Origin: an uncultured Aquimarina sp.
GTDB lineage: Bacteria; Bacteroidota; Bacteroidia; Flavobacteriales; Flavobacteriaceae
Direction: 5' to 3'
DNA: 64,000 nt
Assembly (NCBI RefSeq): GCF_947492965.1
Contig: NZ_CANLOZ010000001.1
Location: 558,001-622,000 of the forward strand
A program made the translations under genes and the position numbers. A model generated the notes under the pieces. That model had not been told where the DNA came from. It was given only the letters and a program-made list of their open reading frames with translations, and ran no database searches. Positions within the stretch are counted from its first letter, which is position 1. The number at the start of each line of letters is the position of its first letter. Positions 9,219 to 17,902 of the stretch are shown here, in pieces.

Positions 9219-10130
9219 GTGCAAAATTTGAGTATAACCCAAGTAGATACTGCCAAAGTTTCTGTTATTCAGGATTTTAAAGAGATTACTAAAATGCGTC
9301 TTGCATTGAGTGTAGTCTTTTCTTCTGTTGCAGGTTACCTTTTGGGAGTAGAAAGTATATCTTGGACCACATTAGGTCTTCTATCTATAGGTGGATATTT
9401 TATGGTGGGTGCATCTAATGCTTTTAATCAGATCATAGAGAGAGATCTGGATGTGCTAATGGATCGTACAAAGAATAGACCTATTCCATCAGGAAGAATG
9501 TCTGTAAGTACTGCTTTTATAATAGCAAGTATATTTACAATATTGGGAATTTCAGTATTGTTTGTGATCAATCCACAAACAGCTATGTTCGGTGCGATTT
9601 CAATTTTTATTTATGTAAGTCTTTATACACCACTTAAAACGAAGACACCTCTGTCAGTTTTTGTGGGGGCAATTCCAGGAGCAATTCCTTTTATGTTAGG
9701 TTGGGTAGCAGCGACAGATAACTTCGGAATAGAACCAGGAACACTGTTTATGATTCAGTTTTTTTGGCAATTTCCTCATTTTTGGGCTATTGGGTGGTTT
9801 TTATTCGATGATTATAAAAAAGGAGGCTTTTTTATGCTTCCTACGGGAAAAAGAGATAAAGGTACTGCAACCCAGGTAGTGATTTATACAGTATGGACAG
9901 TTGTTACATCATTAGTACCTGTTTTTGGTGTTACTGGACGACTGTATATTACACCAGTATCAGGAATCTTAATTCTTATACTAGGTGTTTTTCTATTAAG
10001 ATATGCAATACGTTTGTACAAGGTTAAAGATGCTAAAACTGCGAAACAATTAATGCTTGCAAGTGTTTCTTACATTACTTTATTGCAAATCATTTATGTG
10101 GCTGATAAATTTATTCGTGTATGGATTTAA
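9219..10130 (+). CDS. ctaB: Heme O synthase (protoheme IX farnesyltransferase)
   Basis: This 303-residue UbiA-family membrane enzyme adds a farnesyl group to heme b to make heme O for the terminal oxidase. The two Asp-rich prenyl-binding signatures are visible: NAFNQIIERDLDVLMDRTKNRP (about 67-88) and the FDDYKKGGFFMLP block after the WQFPHFWAIGWF helix. About nine hydrophobic segments are present. The start is a GTG at 9219; no upstream ATG fits and the promoter is close by. It overlaps the next gene by 10 nt, which fits an operon making the oxidase and its cofactor together. Confidence 0.94.
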   Translation: MQNLSITQVDTAKVSVIQDFKEITKMRLALSVVFSSVAGYLLGVESISWTTLGLLSIGGYFMVGASNAFNQIIERDLDVLMDRTKNRPIPSGRMSVSTAFIIASIFTILGISVLFVINPQTAMFGAISIFIYVSLYTPLKTKTPLSVFVGAIPGAIPFMLGWVAATDNFGIEPGTLFMIQFFWQFPHFWAIGWFLFDDYKKGGFFMLPTGKRDKGTATQVVIYTVWTVVTSLVPVFGVTGRLYITPVSGILILILGVFLLRYAIRLYKVKDAKTAKQLMLASVSYITLLQIIYVADKFIRVWI

Positions 10131-10702
10131 CACAAGGAACGACAATCGAAAAACAGAAAAGAGCCAAAAAAACTATGATGTGGTTTGCTATGATAAGTAT
10201 GACCATGACATTTGCTGGTTTAACAAGTGCTTATGTAGTAAGTAAAACTAGAGAAGACTGGTTGACTGATTTGGTTTTTCCGAATGCTTTTTTAATTAGC
10301 TTATTTATCATTATTGGGAGTAGTATTTCTTTTTACATGGTAAAAAAAGCAATTGAAAAAGAGAATAGAAGTTTAGCAACTTTGTTATTATTGCTAACTT
10401 TAGTATTGGGAACGTTTTTTGTTTTTATGCAATTTCAAGGTTTTGCGGATATTATGGATCAAGGGTATTATTTTACAGGTCCATCTGCAAATATTGTCCC
10501 AACGTTTTTGTATATCATAGTCGTATTACATATAGTCCACGTAATTGTTGGGCTAATCGTACTTTTAGTCGTAATTTATAATCATTTTAAACAAAAGTAT
10601 AAAACAGGGCAAACCCTTGGTTTAGAACTGGGTGCTATGTATTGGCATTTCGTAGATGTTTTATGGGTTTATCTCTTTTTATTTTTATATTTCGTTAGAT
10701 AA
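10121..10702 (+). CDS. Cytochrome c oxidase subunit III-type protein (short)
   Basis: The 193-residue protein has five predicted membrane helices (about 18-40, 56-75, 83-103, 125-152 and 172-193). It also has the subunit III signatures AYVVSKTR after helix 1, HIVHVIVGL in helix 4 and YWHFVDVLWVYLF in the last helix. Subunit III supports the aa3/caa3 oxidase core in the inner membrane. It overlaps ctaB by 10 nt and is followed by a second, longer subunit III-type gene. The catalytic subunits I and II are not in this window. Confidence 0.92.
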   Translation: MDLTQGTTIEKQKRAKKTMMWFAMISMTMTFAGLTSAYVVSKTREDWLTDLVFPNAFLISLFIIIGSSISFYMVKKAIEKENRSLATLLLLLTLVLGTFFVFMQFQGFADIMDQGYYFTGPSANIVPTFLYIIVVLHIVHVIVGLIVLLVVIYNHFKQKYKTGQTLGLELGAMYWHFVDVLWVYLFLFLYFVR

Positions 10703-10750
10703 TAAAATTGATTACTTTTGTGGAAAATTTAACAATACCAAATTCTTTAT

Positions 10751-11734
10751 ATGGAAACAACTGTTACTAATACAGGTACAGAAGGTAAAACTTGGGGTGG
10801 AGGTAACAAACCACTGAAAGTGAGTTATGGTAAGATGATGATGTGGTTTTTTATCCTGTCTGATGCACTTACATTCTCTGGGTTTCTTGCTGCTTACGGT
10901 TTTTCAAGATTCAAATTCATAGATTCATGGCCAATCGCGGATGAAGTGTTTAATCACTTTCCATTCCTTCATGGAGTAGATGCTCCGATGTATTATGTGG
11001 CATTAATGACGTTTATATTAATATTTTCTTCAGTAACAATGGTACTTGCGGTAGATGCAGGGCACCAAATGAAACAGAAGAAAGTAATTCTTTATATGTT
11101 CTTAACGATTATTGGTGGAGCGGTTTTCGTTGGTTCTCAGGCTTGGGAATGGAAAAATTTCATCAAAGGAGAGTACGGAGCGGTAGAAACTAAAGGAGGT
11201 CAGATACTGCAGTTTGTAGATAAAGAAGGTCACAGAGTCGCATTACACGATATAGCTATTGTAAATGCTAATAAGGATAGAGAGCAACACCAAAGCAAAA
11301 ATGGAATTTGGTACGAGTCAGAAAAAGAGCTGCCTACGTATACAATTCAGGAGATAAGAGACGGTTTTGCTAAAAAAAGTGACTTATTGATAAGAACTCA
11401 GATTTTAACGGAGAAAGGTGAAAAGACGATCTTATCTAGAGAAGAGTCCTTAAAAAGATTAAATACGGATGCTATTGGTATTGTAGAAGGAGCGAATCTG
11501 ATTCATAATGAATATGGAACACCGTTGTTTGCTAATTTCTTTTTCTTTATCACAGGATTCCACGGATTTCACGTATTATCTGGAGTTGTGATCAATATTA
11601 TCATATTTTTTAATGTGATCTTAGGGACATACGAGAGAAGAAAGAATTACGAAATGGTGGAGAAAGTAGGACTTTATTGGCACTTCGTAGATTTAGTTTG
11701 GGTATTTGTATTTACATTCTTCTACCTGGTTTAA
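10751..11734 (+). CDS. Cytochrome c oxidase subunit III-type protein with insert
   Basis: The 327-residue protein has five helices (about 29-51, 80-103, 112-133, 258-292 and 306-327), with the subunit III motifs FHGFHV (270-275) and YWHFVDLVW (309-317). Between helices 3 and 4 is a soluble insertion of about 120 residues (135-256) that the short homologue upstream lacks. Two different subunit III-type genes side by side are a known arrangement in Bacteroidota caa3-type oxidases. A TACTTTTG box at 10713-10720 may give an internal promoter, but no well-placed TTG was found. Confidence 0.91.
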   Translation: METTVTNTGTEGKTWGGGNKPLKVSYGKMMMWFFILSDALTFSGFLAAYGFSRFKFIDSWPIADEVFNHFPFLHGVDAPMYYVALMTFILIFSSVTMVLAVDAGHQMKQKKVILYMFLTIIGGAVFVGSQAWEWKNFIKGEYGAVETKGGQILQFVDKEGHRVALHDIAIVNANKDREQHQSKNGIWYESEKELPTYTIQEIRDGFAKKSDLLIRTQILTEKGEKTILSREESLKRLNTDAIGIVEGANLIHNEYGTPLFANFFFFITGFHGFHVLSGVVINIIIFFNVILGTYERRKNYEMVEKVGLYWHFVDLVWVFVFTFFYLV

Positions 11735-11759
11735 TTATTAAAAAGATTTTAAAATAGAT

Positions 11760-12119
11760 ATGGGACACGATACAGCACACCACGAATCAAATACCAAAAG
11801 AATATGGTATGTGTTCGTTTTATTATCAGTAGTGACGATAGTAGAAGTGATTTTAGGTATTATCAAACCTGCATTTTTAATAGAGACTACAGTTATTAGT
11901 ATGAAATTGCTAAACTGGATCTTTATTATCTTAACGATTTACAAGGCATATTACATTACATGGGCTTTTATGCATATGGAAGGAGAGACAAAGGGACTTC
12001 GTAGATCAGTTGTTTGGACAGCAGTATTTCTAATCAGTTATTTGATTTTTATCTTGTTAACCGAAGGAGATTATATTTATGAAGTTTTCAAAGCTGGTCA
12101 TAAAAGCTGGGACTTTTAA
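11760..12119 (+). CDS. Cytochrome c oxidase subunit IV family protein
   Basis: This 119-residue protein has three hydrophobic segments (about 15-37, 48-70 and 84-103) and a His-rich start (MGHDTAHHES). Its size and its position directly after two subunit III genes fit the small subunit IV family of prokaryotic heme-copper oxidases, including the WAFMHMEGE stretch between helices 2 and 3. Its role is structural or in assembly. It is the last gene of the transcript; a terminator follows at 12159. Confidence 0.88.
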   Translation: MGHDTAHHESNTKRIWYVFVLLSVVTIVEVILGIIKPAFLIETTVISMKLLNWIFIILTIYKAYYITWAFMHMEGETKGLRRSVVWTAVFLISYLIFILLTEGDYIYEVFKAGHKSWDF

Positions 12120-12158
12120 TTAAGATATACAGACGTTAAAAACGTAATAAAAGATAGT

Positions 12159-12190
12159 AAAAGACGGTTGGTTTCAGCCGTCTTTTTTAT
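12159..12190 (+). terminator. Terminator of the ctaB-cox operon
   Basis: A stem of AAAAGACGGTT with AGCCGTCTTTT (G-U pair included) and a T run follow the subunit IV gene. The same bases carry the next promoter. Confidence 0.82.
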
Positions 12191-12195
12191 TTTTG
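12168..12195 (+). promoter_or_regulatory. Promoter overlapping the preceding terminator
   Basis: TTG (12168-12170), 17 nt and TATTTTTG (12188-12195, continuing as CA) match the Bacteroidota consensus and end 24 nt before the ATG at 12220. The -33 box lies inside the terminator hairpin and the -7 box lies in its T tract. Confidence 0.65.
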
Positions 12196-12219
12196 CAGAT
12201 AAGTTAAGTTGTTGATTTA

Positions 12220-12873
12220 ATGAAAAAATTTTTAGTTCTAGGTATATTATTTATTCTGCCAATAGTAGCATACTTATTTTTTGCTTCAGCTGTAGATAAT
12301 TTCTCCAAACTCCCGGTTTTAGTAGAGTCCGTTGGCGATCTTAATAACTTCGAAAGCCTTGAAAAAAAAGACATAACATTACAGGATAAAATCACAATTT
12401 TAGGTTTTTTAGGAGATGACATCCTTAGTAAACGAGGTAACGCTTTCAATCTTAATCAGAAAATATATAAAAAGAATTATGAATTCAGAGATTTTCAATT
12501 GGTAATGGTTTGCCCCTATGGTAGCGAAAATCAATCCAAGGAGCTTATTAAAGAATTAAGTAAGTTAACTGATGTATCTGGTTGGAATTTTGTTTTTGGT
12601 ACTCCTGAGAGCATAGCAAGTTTTTTTAAAGGGTTAAAAACACCGTATTCTTTAGATGAGAAGAGTGCAACAGATTTTGTCTTTATCATAGACAAAAAAA
12701 TGAATCTAAGAGGGCGAGAGGAGAACAGAGAAAAGAATGAGATAGATGTATATGGATATGATACTAGCTCTGTAGCTGATCTTAATAACGTTATGGTAGA
12801 TGATGTGAAGGTGATATTAGCGGAGTATCGTTTGGCATTAAAAAAATATAAAGCAGATCGTAAAGAAAAGTAG
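12220..12873 (+). CDS. Unknown membrane-anchored protein upstream of SCO
   Basis: The 217-residue protein has one N-terminal hydrophobic segment (about 3-23) and a soluble remainder with alternating strands and helices (DKITILGFLGDD, FQLVMVCPYGS, FVFIIDKKMNLRG). This order resembles the thioredoxin-like fold of SCO proteins, but no CxxxC metal or redox pair is present; the only cysteine is in MVCPYGS. It ends 2 nt before the SCO gene, so a role in oxidase assembly alongside SCO is likely by context. I do not recognise a named family. A degenerate SCO-like partner is possible. Confidence 0.72.
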   Translation: MKKFLVLGILFILPIVAYLFFASAVDNFSKLPVLVESVGDLNNFESLEKKDITLQDKITILGFLGDDILSKRGNAFNLNQKIYKKNYEFRDFQLVMVCPYGSENQSKELIKELSKLTDVSGWNFVFGTPESIASFFKGLKTPYSLDEKSATDFVFIIDKKMNLRGREENREKNEIDVYGYDTSSVADLNNVMVDDVKVILAEYRLALKKYKADRKEK

Positions 12874-12875
12874 CT

Positions 12876-13610
12876 ATGAAAAAATATTCATATGTTGGTA
12901 TATCTTTTATTATCCTAGTTTTTGGAATCATTTTTATTCCTAGAATAGTAAATAGAGTAAAGAAGTCTTCTATTGTGGAAAATGATAGGATGAGTGCGAG
13001 CAATCCAATAGTCAATCAAAAGCTTTCTTATATTAAAATTAACGGAAAACCAAGAAAAGTTCCTGAGTTTGCGTTTCTGAATCAAGATAGTTTACTGATT
13101 ACTAATCATGATTTTAAAGGAAAGGTTTTTGTCGTAGATTTCTTTTTTACCAGCTGCCCTACGATTTGTCCAAAAATGTCTAAGAATTTGGTGTATTTAC
13201 AGGATAAATTAAAAGATTATAAGGATTTTGGTGTAGCTTCATTTACCATTAATCCAAGACGCGATACTCCAAGTATCCTAAAAAAGTACGCAGAAAACTA
13301 TGGTATATCAAACCCTGATTGGCATTTACTCACCGGAGAACGAGAAGATATATTTGATTTGGCAAATGCTGGATTTAATATCTATGCTGCGGAAAATCCT
13401 GAAGTACCCGGAGGTTTTGAACACAATGGTCATTTTGCATTAATAGATAAAGATGGATATATCAGATCTCGTTATGATGCTTCTGGTAATCCTATTATTT
13501 ATTATAGAGGTGCTATTGGTGTAGAGGAAAAAAAGGATGAAAATGGAGAAGAAGAGCAAATAACAATCTTGTTAGAAGATATAAAGAAATTATTAGAAGA
13601 GGATGAGTAA
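12876..13610 (+). CDS. SCO1/SenC family copper chaperone
   Basis: The 244-residue protein is anchored by an N-terminal helix (about 6-24) and has a thioredoxin fold with the copper ligands C94 and C98 (SCPTICP) and the conserved histidine H183 (GGFEHNGHFALID). SCO proteins deliver copper to the CuA site of cytochrome oxidase subunit II on the outer face of the inner membrane. The gene sits between an unknown anchored protein (2 nt gap) and DUF420 (8 nt overlap), directly after the oxidase operon. The acidic C-terminal tail is unremarkable. Confidence 0.94.
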   Translation: MKKYSYVGISFIILVFGIIFIPRIVNRVKKSSIVENDRMSASNPIVNQKLSYIKINGKPRKVPEFAFLNQDSLLITNHDFKGKVFVVDFFFTSCPTICPKMSKNLVYLQDKLKDYKDFGVASFTINPRRDTPSILKKYAENYGISNPDWHLLTGEREDIFDLANAGFNIYAAENPEVPGGFEHNGHFALIDKDGYIRSRYDASGNPIIYYRGAIGVEEKKDENGEEEQITILLEDIKKLLEEDE

Positions 13611-14145
13611 GAGTGTTTCAGAAACAGAAAGTAAATACAATAAATGGATTGTTGTATTGTCTATTGTTATTCCTGTTGCAGTGGCAGCGTTGTTTGGCGT
13701 AAATCTTAGGAAATTAGGTTTTGATGTAGAGCCTTTAACGTTCTTACCACCAATTTACGCTACGATAAATGGATTAACAGCAGTAATTCTTGTGATTGCA
13801 TTTTGGGCAATAAAGAATAAAAAAGTACAATTACATGAGAACCTCATGAAGACTGCTATTGCATGTTCTGTTCTTTTTTTAGTAATGTATGTAGCATATC
13901 ATATGACCAGCGATTCTACTAAGTTTGGAGGAGAAGGAATCATTCGTTATGTATATTATTTTATTCTAATAACACACATTATATTATCGATTGTTATTAT
14001 TCCGTTTGTTTTGATAACTTATGTGAGGGCATTAGCTAAGAGTTTCGAAAGGCATAAAAAAATTGCTAGAATTACATTTCCAATATGGTTGTATGTTGCA
14101 ATTACGGGTGTTATTGTTTATCTAATGATATCTCCTTACTATTAA
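13603..14145 (+). CDS. DUF420 family membrane protein
   Basis: The 180-residue protein has five predicted helices (about 17-35, 47-66, 80-98, 117-140 and 154-174), with histidines near the helix ends (AYHMTSD, THIILSI, SFERHKKIAR) as in the DUF420 family. This family is regularly found with SCO and heme-copper oxidase genes and is thought to help assemble the oxidase, though its exact role is not settled. It overlaps the SCO gene by 8 nt, so translation is probably coupled. Confidence 0.87.
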   Translation: MSKSVSETESKYNKWIVVLSIVIPVAVAALFGVNLRKLGFDVEPLTFLPPIYATINGLTAVILVIAFWAIKNKKVQLHENLMKTAIACSVLFLVMYVAYHMTSDSTKFGGEGIIRYVYYFILITHIILSIVIIPFVLITYVRALAKSFERHKKIARITFPIWLYVAITGVIVYLMISPYY

Positions 14146-14173
14146 TTTATAACTTCTAAATTGGAATCCTCAG

Positions 14174-14395
14174 ATGATGAGATTAAAATATATATGGATT
14201 TTAGTGTTGGCGCTGTTTTTTACACTTCCAATGGATGCACAATGCGCTATGTGTCGTGCTGTGTTAGAAAGTGAAGAAGGTCAGCAAACTGCTAAAGGAA
14301 TTAATAACGGGATCGTATACCTTATGATTATCCCATATATTTTGATTGGCACTGTAGGATATTTTATTTACAGAAATAAGAAAAAAGCTTCCTAG
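14174..14395 (+). CDS. Small CxxC membrane protein
   Basis: The 73-residue protein has a signal peptide ending near MDAQ (about residue 22), then CAMCRAVLESEEG with a CxxC pair, and one C-terminal membrane helix (about 46-66) with a basic tail. The CxxC would lie on the periplasmic side, so heme or metal handling or disulfide exchange for the oxidase is possible. It is the last gene of the SCO-DUF420 group, 28 nt downstream. Two adjacent ATGs (14174, 14177) are equally good starts. Its function is unknown to me. Confidence 0.72.
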   Translation: MMRLKYIWILVLALFFTLPMDAQCAMCRAVLESEEGQQTAKGINNGIVYLMIIPYILIGTVGYFIYRNKKKAS

Positions 14396-14475
14396 GAGAT
14401 TTAATAGCTTTTTACTCAATATAAATGTTTAACATTTTAATAACACATGCTACTGTAACGAAATTGATGTAGGAT

Positions 14476-14496
14476 TAGTCTTATCTAATAAGACTA
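14476..14496. repeat. Perfect 9-bp inverted repeat upstream of ABC operon
   Basis: TAGTCTTAT and ATAAGACTA are separated by 3 nt. No T tract follows, so it is not a terminator. It lies 139 nt before the exporter ATPase gene and could be an operator. A weaker hairpin (TTTCTGG with CCAGAAA, about 14516-14537) lies just downstream. Confidence 0.45.
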
Positions 14497-14635
14497 CACT
14501 AACCAATCTTTTGTATTTCTGGAGGGGAAACCAGAAACAGCATATAAAACATACTATTTTTAGTACCAAGGTGTAAGTCTTAGTTTATATTAATGAAGGT
14601 ATCATATTGTGCCTCATAATCTTAATCTAAGTATT

Positions 14636-15337
14636 ATGATTGAAATTAAAGACTTGCATAAATCTTACCAAATGGGGAGTAATTCTCTGCATGTTTTAAA
14701 AGGAATCAATTTTAATGTTAATGAAGGGGAACTTGTTTCTATCATGGGGTCATCGGGCTCTGGAAAATCTACGTTGCTAAATATTTTAGGAATGCTCGAT
14801 GAAGCTGATTCTGGAAGTTACTTTTTGGATAATATTCCTATTAAAAACCTTAACGAAAAAATCGCCGCTAGATATCGGAATAAATTTCTAGGGTTTATAT
14901 TCCAATCTTTTAATTTAATTAATTATAAAAATGCCTTGGATAATGTCGCTATGCCATTATACTATCAAGGGATTAAAAGGAAGGAAAGAACGGACAAAGC
15001 ACTTCATTATCTGGAAAAGGTTGGATTAGCAGATTGGGCAACACACTTACCGAACGAATTATCTGGAGGACAAAAACAGCGGGTAGCGATTGCGAGGGCA
15101 TTAGCATCTGAGCCGAAAGTACTGCTTGCAGATGAGCCAACAGGAGCATTGGATACTAAAACCTCTTATGAAGTAATGGATCTGATTCAGGGAATAAACG
15201 ATGAAGGTAAAACAATCCTTATTGTTACTCACGAAGAGGATATAGCGCATATGACCAAACGTATTGTTAACCTAAAAGATGGTCTTATTATAGATGACGG
15301 TATTGTAGAACAAGTAAGAGCAAATTCATATGTTTAA
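14636..15337 (+). CDS. MacB-type ABC exporter ATPase
   Basis: The 233-residue ATP-binding subunit has Walker A GSSGSGKST (38-46), the signature LSGGQ (142-146), Walker B VLLADEPTG (162-170) and an H-loop (VTHEED). The pattern matches the LolD/MacB class that powers lipoprotein release or peptide and drug export. ATG 14636 is chosen because MIEIKDLHKSY is the standard start; an upstream GTG gives a poor extension. It overlaps the first permease by 8 nt and heads a six-gene exporter operon. The substrate is not evident. Confidence 0.94.
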   Translation: MIEIKDLHKSYQMGSNSLHVLKGINFNVNEGELVSIMGSSGSGKSTLLNILGMLDEADSGSYFLDNIPIKNLNEKIAARYRNKFLGFIFQSFNLINYKNALDNVAMPLYYQGIKRKERTDKALHYLEKVGLADWATHLPNELSGGQKQRVAIARALASEPKVLLADEPTGALDTKTSYEVMDLIQGINDEGKTILIVTHEEDIAHMTKRIVNLKDGLIIDDGIVEQVRANSYV

Positions 15338-16577
15338 TATCGAACGCTGGCAGGAAATATTTGAGACAATTCGTAAAAACAAATTAAGAACCTTTCTAAC
15401 CGGACTGTCTGTTGCTTCAGGAATATTTATTTTGGTAATACTTCTTGGTGTGGGACAAGGAATGCAAAATGGAATTGCAGAAGAATTTGAAGGCGATGCC
15501 TCTAATAGTATATGGGTTTGGACAAGACCAACATCCGTAGAATATAAAGGAATGAACCCAGGAAGGTTCTTTAGCATGACCAATGAAGATTTTGATTTTA
15601 TTCATAAGACCAATGAAGATGTAATAGAATACGAATCATCTAGAGTGAGAATTTGGAATGCTACAATATCATATAAAAAGGAATCTGGAAGTTATAGAAT
15701 TGAAGGTGTTTTTCCAGGTTTTCAATTTATTGAAAATCAGTCCATGGTATCGGGTAGGTTTATCAATCAGAATGATATCGACGAAAAGGGTAAGATTGTA
15801 ACACTGGGAAGAAAAGTGAAGGAAGCCTTGTTTAAAAATGGGGAAGATCCAATAGGAAAATATGTTAAACTTAATGATATTCCTTTCAAAGTTGTTGGAG
15901 TATACACGGATAAAGGTGGAGAACGGGAAGAGGAGCAGGTTTCTATTCCTTCCACTACAGCACAACAGGTTTTTAATCGTGGTCAAAATATTAATAATCT
16001 ATCTTATACTCTTAAGCCAGAAAAAGATTTTGAAACTGCAGTAGCAAAATCTGAAGAATTTGTGGCTTCAATTACCAGATATTTAAAAAACAAACACGTT
16101 ATCGCTCCAACAGACGATCGAGCTATTGGAATCGGGAATTCTTTAGAGCAGGCTAAAAGATTTTATAGCTTGATTTTTATGATCAAAGCCTTTTTCTGGT
16201 GGGTAGGAGTGTGTACGATTATAGCAGGTGTAGTAGGGGTAAGTAACATTATGCTTATCATTGTTAAGGAACGAACAAAAGAAATAGGTATTCGGAAAGC
16301 AATAGGGGCATTACCTTCTTCCATTATTGGAATGATTTTGCACGAAGCTATATTTGTGACTGCTATAGCAGGTTTTACTGGATTAATTTTTGGATTGATT
16401 CTATTAGAAATAGTAGGGCCTATGGTCAAAACAGATTTCATATCCAATCCTTCTGTAAATTTCAATATTGCCATTACCACCGTATTCATATTAATTATTG
16501 CAGGAGCACTCGCAGGATTTTTTCCAGCATGGAGAGCAGCAAAGATCAAACCCATTGTAGCACTTAGAGACGAGTAA
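15330..16577 (+). CDS. MacB-type ABC permease 1
   Basis: The 415-residue protein has the MacB layout. A first membrane helix (about 20-42) precedes a large periplasmic domain (about 45-280). Three C-terminal FtsX helices follow (about 285-310, 330-360 and 375-400), with the coupling sequence IVKERTKEIGIRKAIGA. It shares the ATPase upstream (8-nt overlap) and ends 1 nt before a homologous second permease. MacB-type permeases usually dimerise; the two genes here suggest a heterodimer. Confidence 0.92.
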   Translation: MFNIERWQEIFETIRKNKLRTFLTGLSVASGIFILVILLGVGQGMQNGIAEEFEGDASNSIWVWTRPTSVEYKGMNPGRFFSMTNEDFDFIHKTNEDVIEYESSRVRIWNATISYKKESGSYRIEGVFPGFQFIENQSMVSGRFINQNDIDEKGKIVTLGRKVKEALFKNGEDPIGKYVKLNDIPFKVVGVYTDKGGEREEEQVSIPSTTAQQVFNRGQNINNLSYTLKPEKDFETAVAKSEEFVASITRYLKNKHVIAPTDDRAIGIGNSLEQAKRFYSLIFMIKAFFWWVGVCTIIAGVVGVSNIMLIIVKERTKEIGIRKAIGALPSSIIGMILHEAIFVTAIAGFTGLIFGLILLEIVGPMVKTDFISNPSVNFNIAITTVFILIIAGALAGFFPAWRAAKIKPIVALRDE

Positions 16578-16578
16578 T

Positions 16579-17844
16579 ATGTTTAATAGAGATAAATGGA
16601 ATGAAATAATAGAAGCCCTAACGGCTAATTGGTTTAGAACCTTGTTAACTGCATTTGGAGTTTGTTGGGGGATATTCATTTTAGTAATACTGCTGGCAGC
16701 AGGAAAAGGGTTGGAAAATGGTGTAAAACGAGGCTTTGGAGATATTGCTACGAATACCATGTTTATGTGGACACAGATTGCAACCAAACCTTATAAAGGT
16801 CTACCCAAAGGAAGAAGATTTAATTTTAAAATAGGAGATGTAGCTTCAATTAGAGAAAAAGTACCTGGATTACTATATATTTCTCCTCGTAATCAACTGG
16901 GAGGCTTTGGAGGGACTAATAATGTTGTAAGAGGTTTAAATACCGGAGCTTTTAATGTTTATGGTGATTATCCTGAGATCATTAATCAAGATCCAATTAC
17001 TATAACTTCTGGAAGATTTGTCAATTATGGAGATATCGATAATAATAGAAAAGTAGCTGTGATTGGCGAAGGAGTTAAAAAAGAGTTGTTTAAAATAGGT
17101 GAAGATCCCATTGGTGAGTATATAAAAATTAAGGGGGTTAGTTTTATGGTGATTGGAACTTATATGAAGAAATCTAATAATGGAGATCGAGAACAAGGCC
17201 AAAATGAAATTTTTGTTCCTTTTACTTCTTTTTCGCAAGCTTTTAATAGGGCAGATAACGTTGGATGGATGGCGATTACAGCACAAGATGATCACTCAAT
17301 TACCAAGTTGAAGAAGAATATAATAGATGTAATGAAAACTAATCATACCATACATCCTGAAGATAACAGGGCAATTGGAAATTTTGATCTGTATCAAGAG
17401 TTTAGTAAGATTAATGGACTTTTTATTGCCCTTAGAGGAGTAGCTTATTTTGTGGGAGTTCTGGTATTATTATCGGGTATTATTGGTATTAGTAATATTA
17501 TGCTGATAGTTGTGAAAGAACGAACTAAAGAAATTGGAATTAGACGTGCCCTTGGCGCTTCCCCTTGGTCTATAAGAGGGCAAATTTTATTAGAGTCTAT
17601 TTTTCTAACTATTATTTCTGGTATGACAGGCATTGCAGTATCTACAGGAGTTATATTTTTAGTAAATAAAATCTTAGATGGGATACCCGCTACTAATGAA
17701 ACGATGTTTGCAAATCCTAGTGTAGATCTCACAGTCGTTTTTGTGGCTTTACTCATATTAATAACAAGCGGACTTTTAGCTGGTTTAATACCAGCACAAG
17801 TTGCTATCAAAACAAAACCAATAGATGCTTTAAGAGCAGAATAA
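16579..17844 (+). CDS. MacB-type ABC permease 2
   Basis: The 421-residue paralogue of the preceding gene has the same order: first helix (about 19-42), periplasmic domain, then FtsX helices with VVKERTKEIGIRRALGASPWSI and an ending of IKTKPIDALRAE. It starts right after the previous stop codon. The start MFNRDKWNEIIEAL matches MFNIERWQEIFETI of permease 1, which shows that the two arose by duplication. It probably forms the other half of a heterodimeric exporter. Confidence 0.92.
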   Translation: MFNRDKWNEIIEALTANWFRTLLTAFGVCWGIFILVILLAAGKGLENGVKRGFGDIATNTMFMWTQIATKPYKGLPKGRRFNFKIGDVASIREKVPGLLYISPRNQLGGFGGTNNVVRGLNTGAFNVYGDYPEIINQDPITITSGRFVNYGDIDNNRKVAVIGEGVKKELFKIGEDPIGEYIKIKGVSFMVIGTYMKKSNNGDREQGQNEIFVPFTSFSQAFNRADNVGWMAITAQDDHSITKLKKNIIDVMKTNHTIHPEDNRAIGNFDLYQEFSKINGLFIALRGVAYFVGVLVLLSGIIGISNIMLIVVKERTKEIGIRRALGASPWSIRGQILLESIFLTIISGMTGIAVSTGVIFLVNKILDGIPATNETMFANPSVDLTVVFVALLILITSGLLAGLIPAQVAIKTKPIDALRAE

Positions 17845-17902
17845 AAATAAATCAATCAAAGTTTTACTGTTGCAATAGTAAACAAATCAATAAACACGGA
17901 AA

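Noticed and set aside
16163..16555. 130-residue minus-strand ORF in the permease gene
   Set aside because: It is hydrophobic only because it is antisense to membrane helices; it has no independent start signal.
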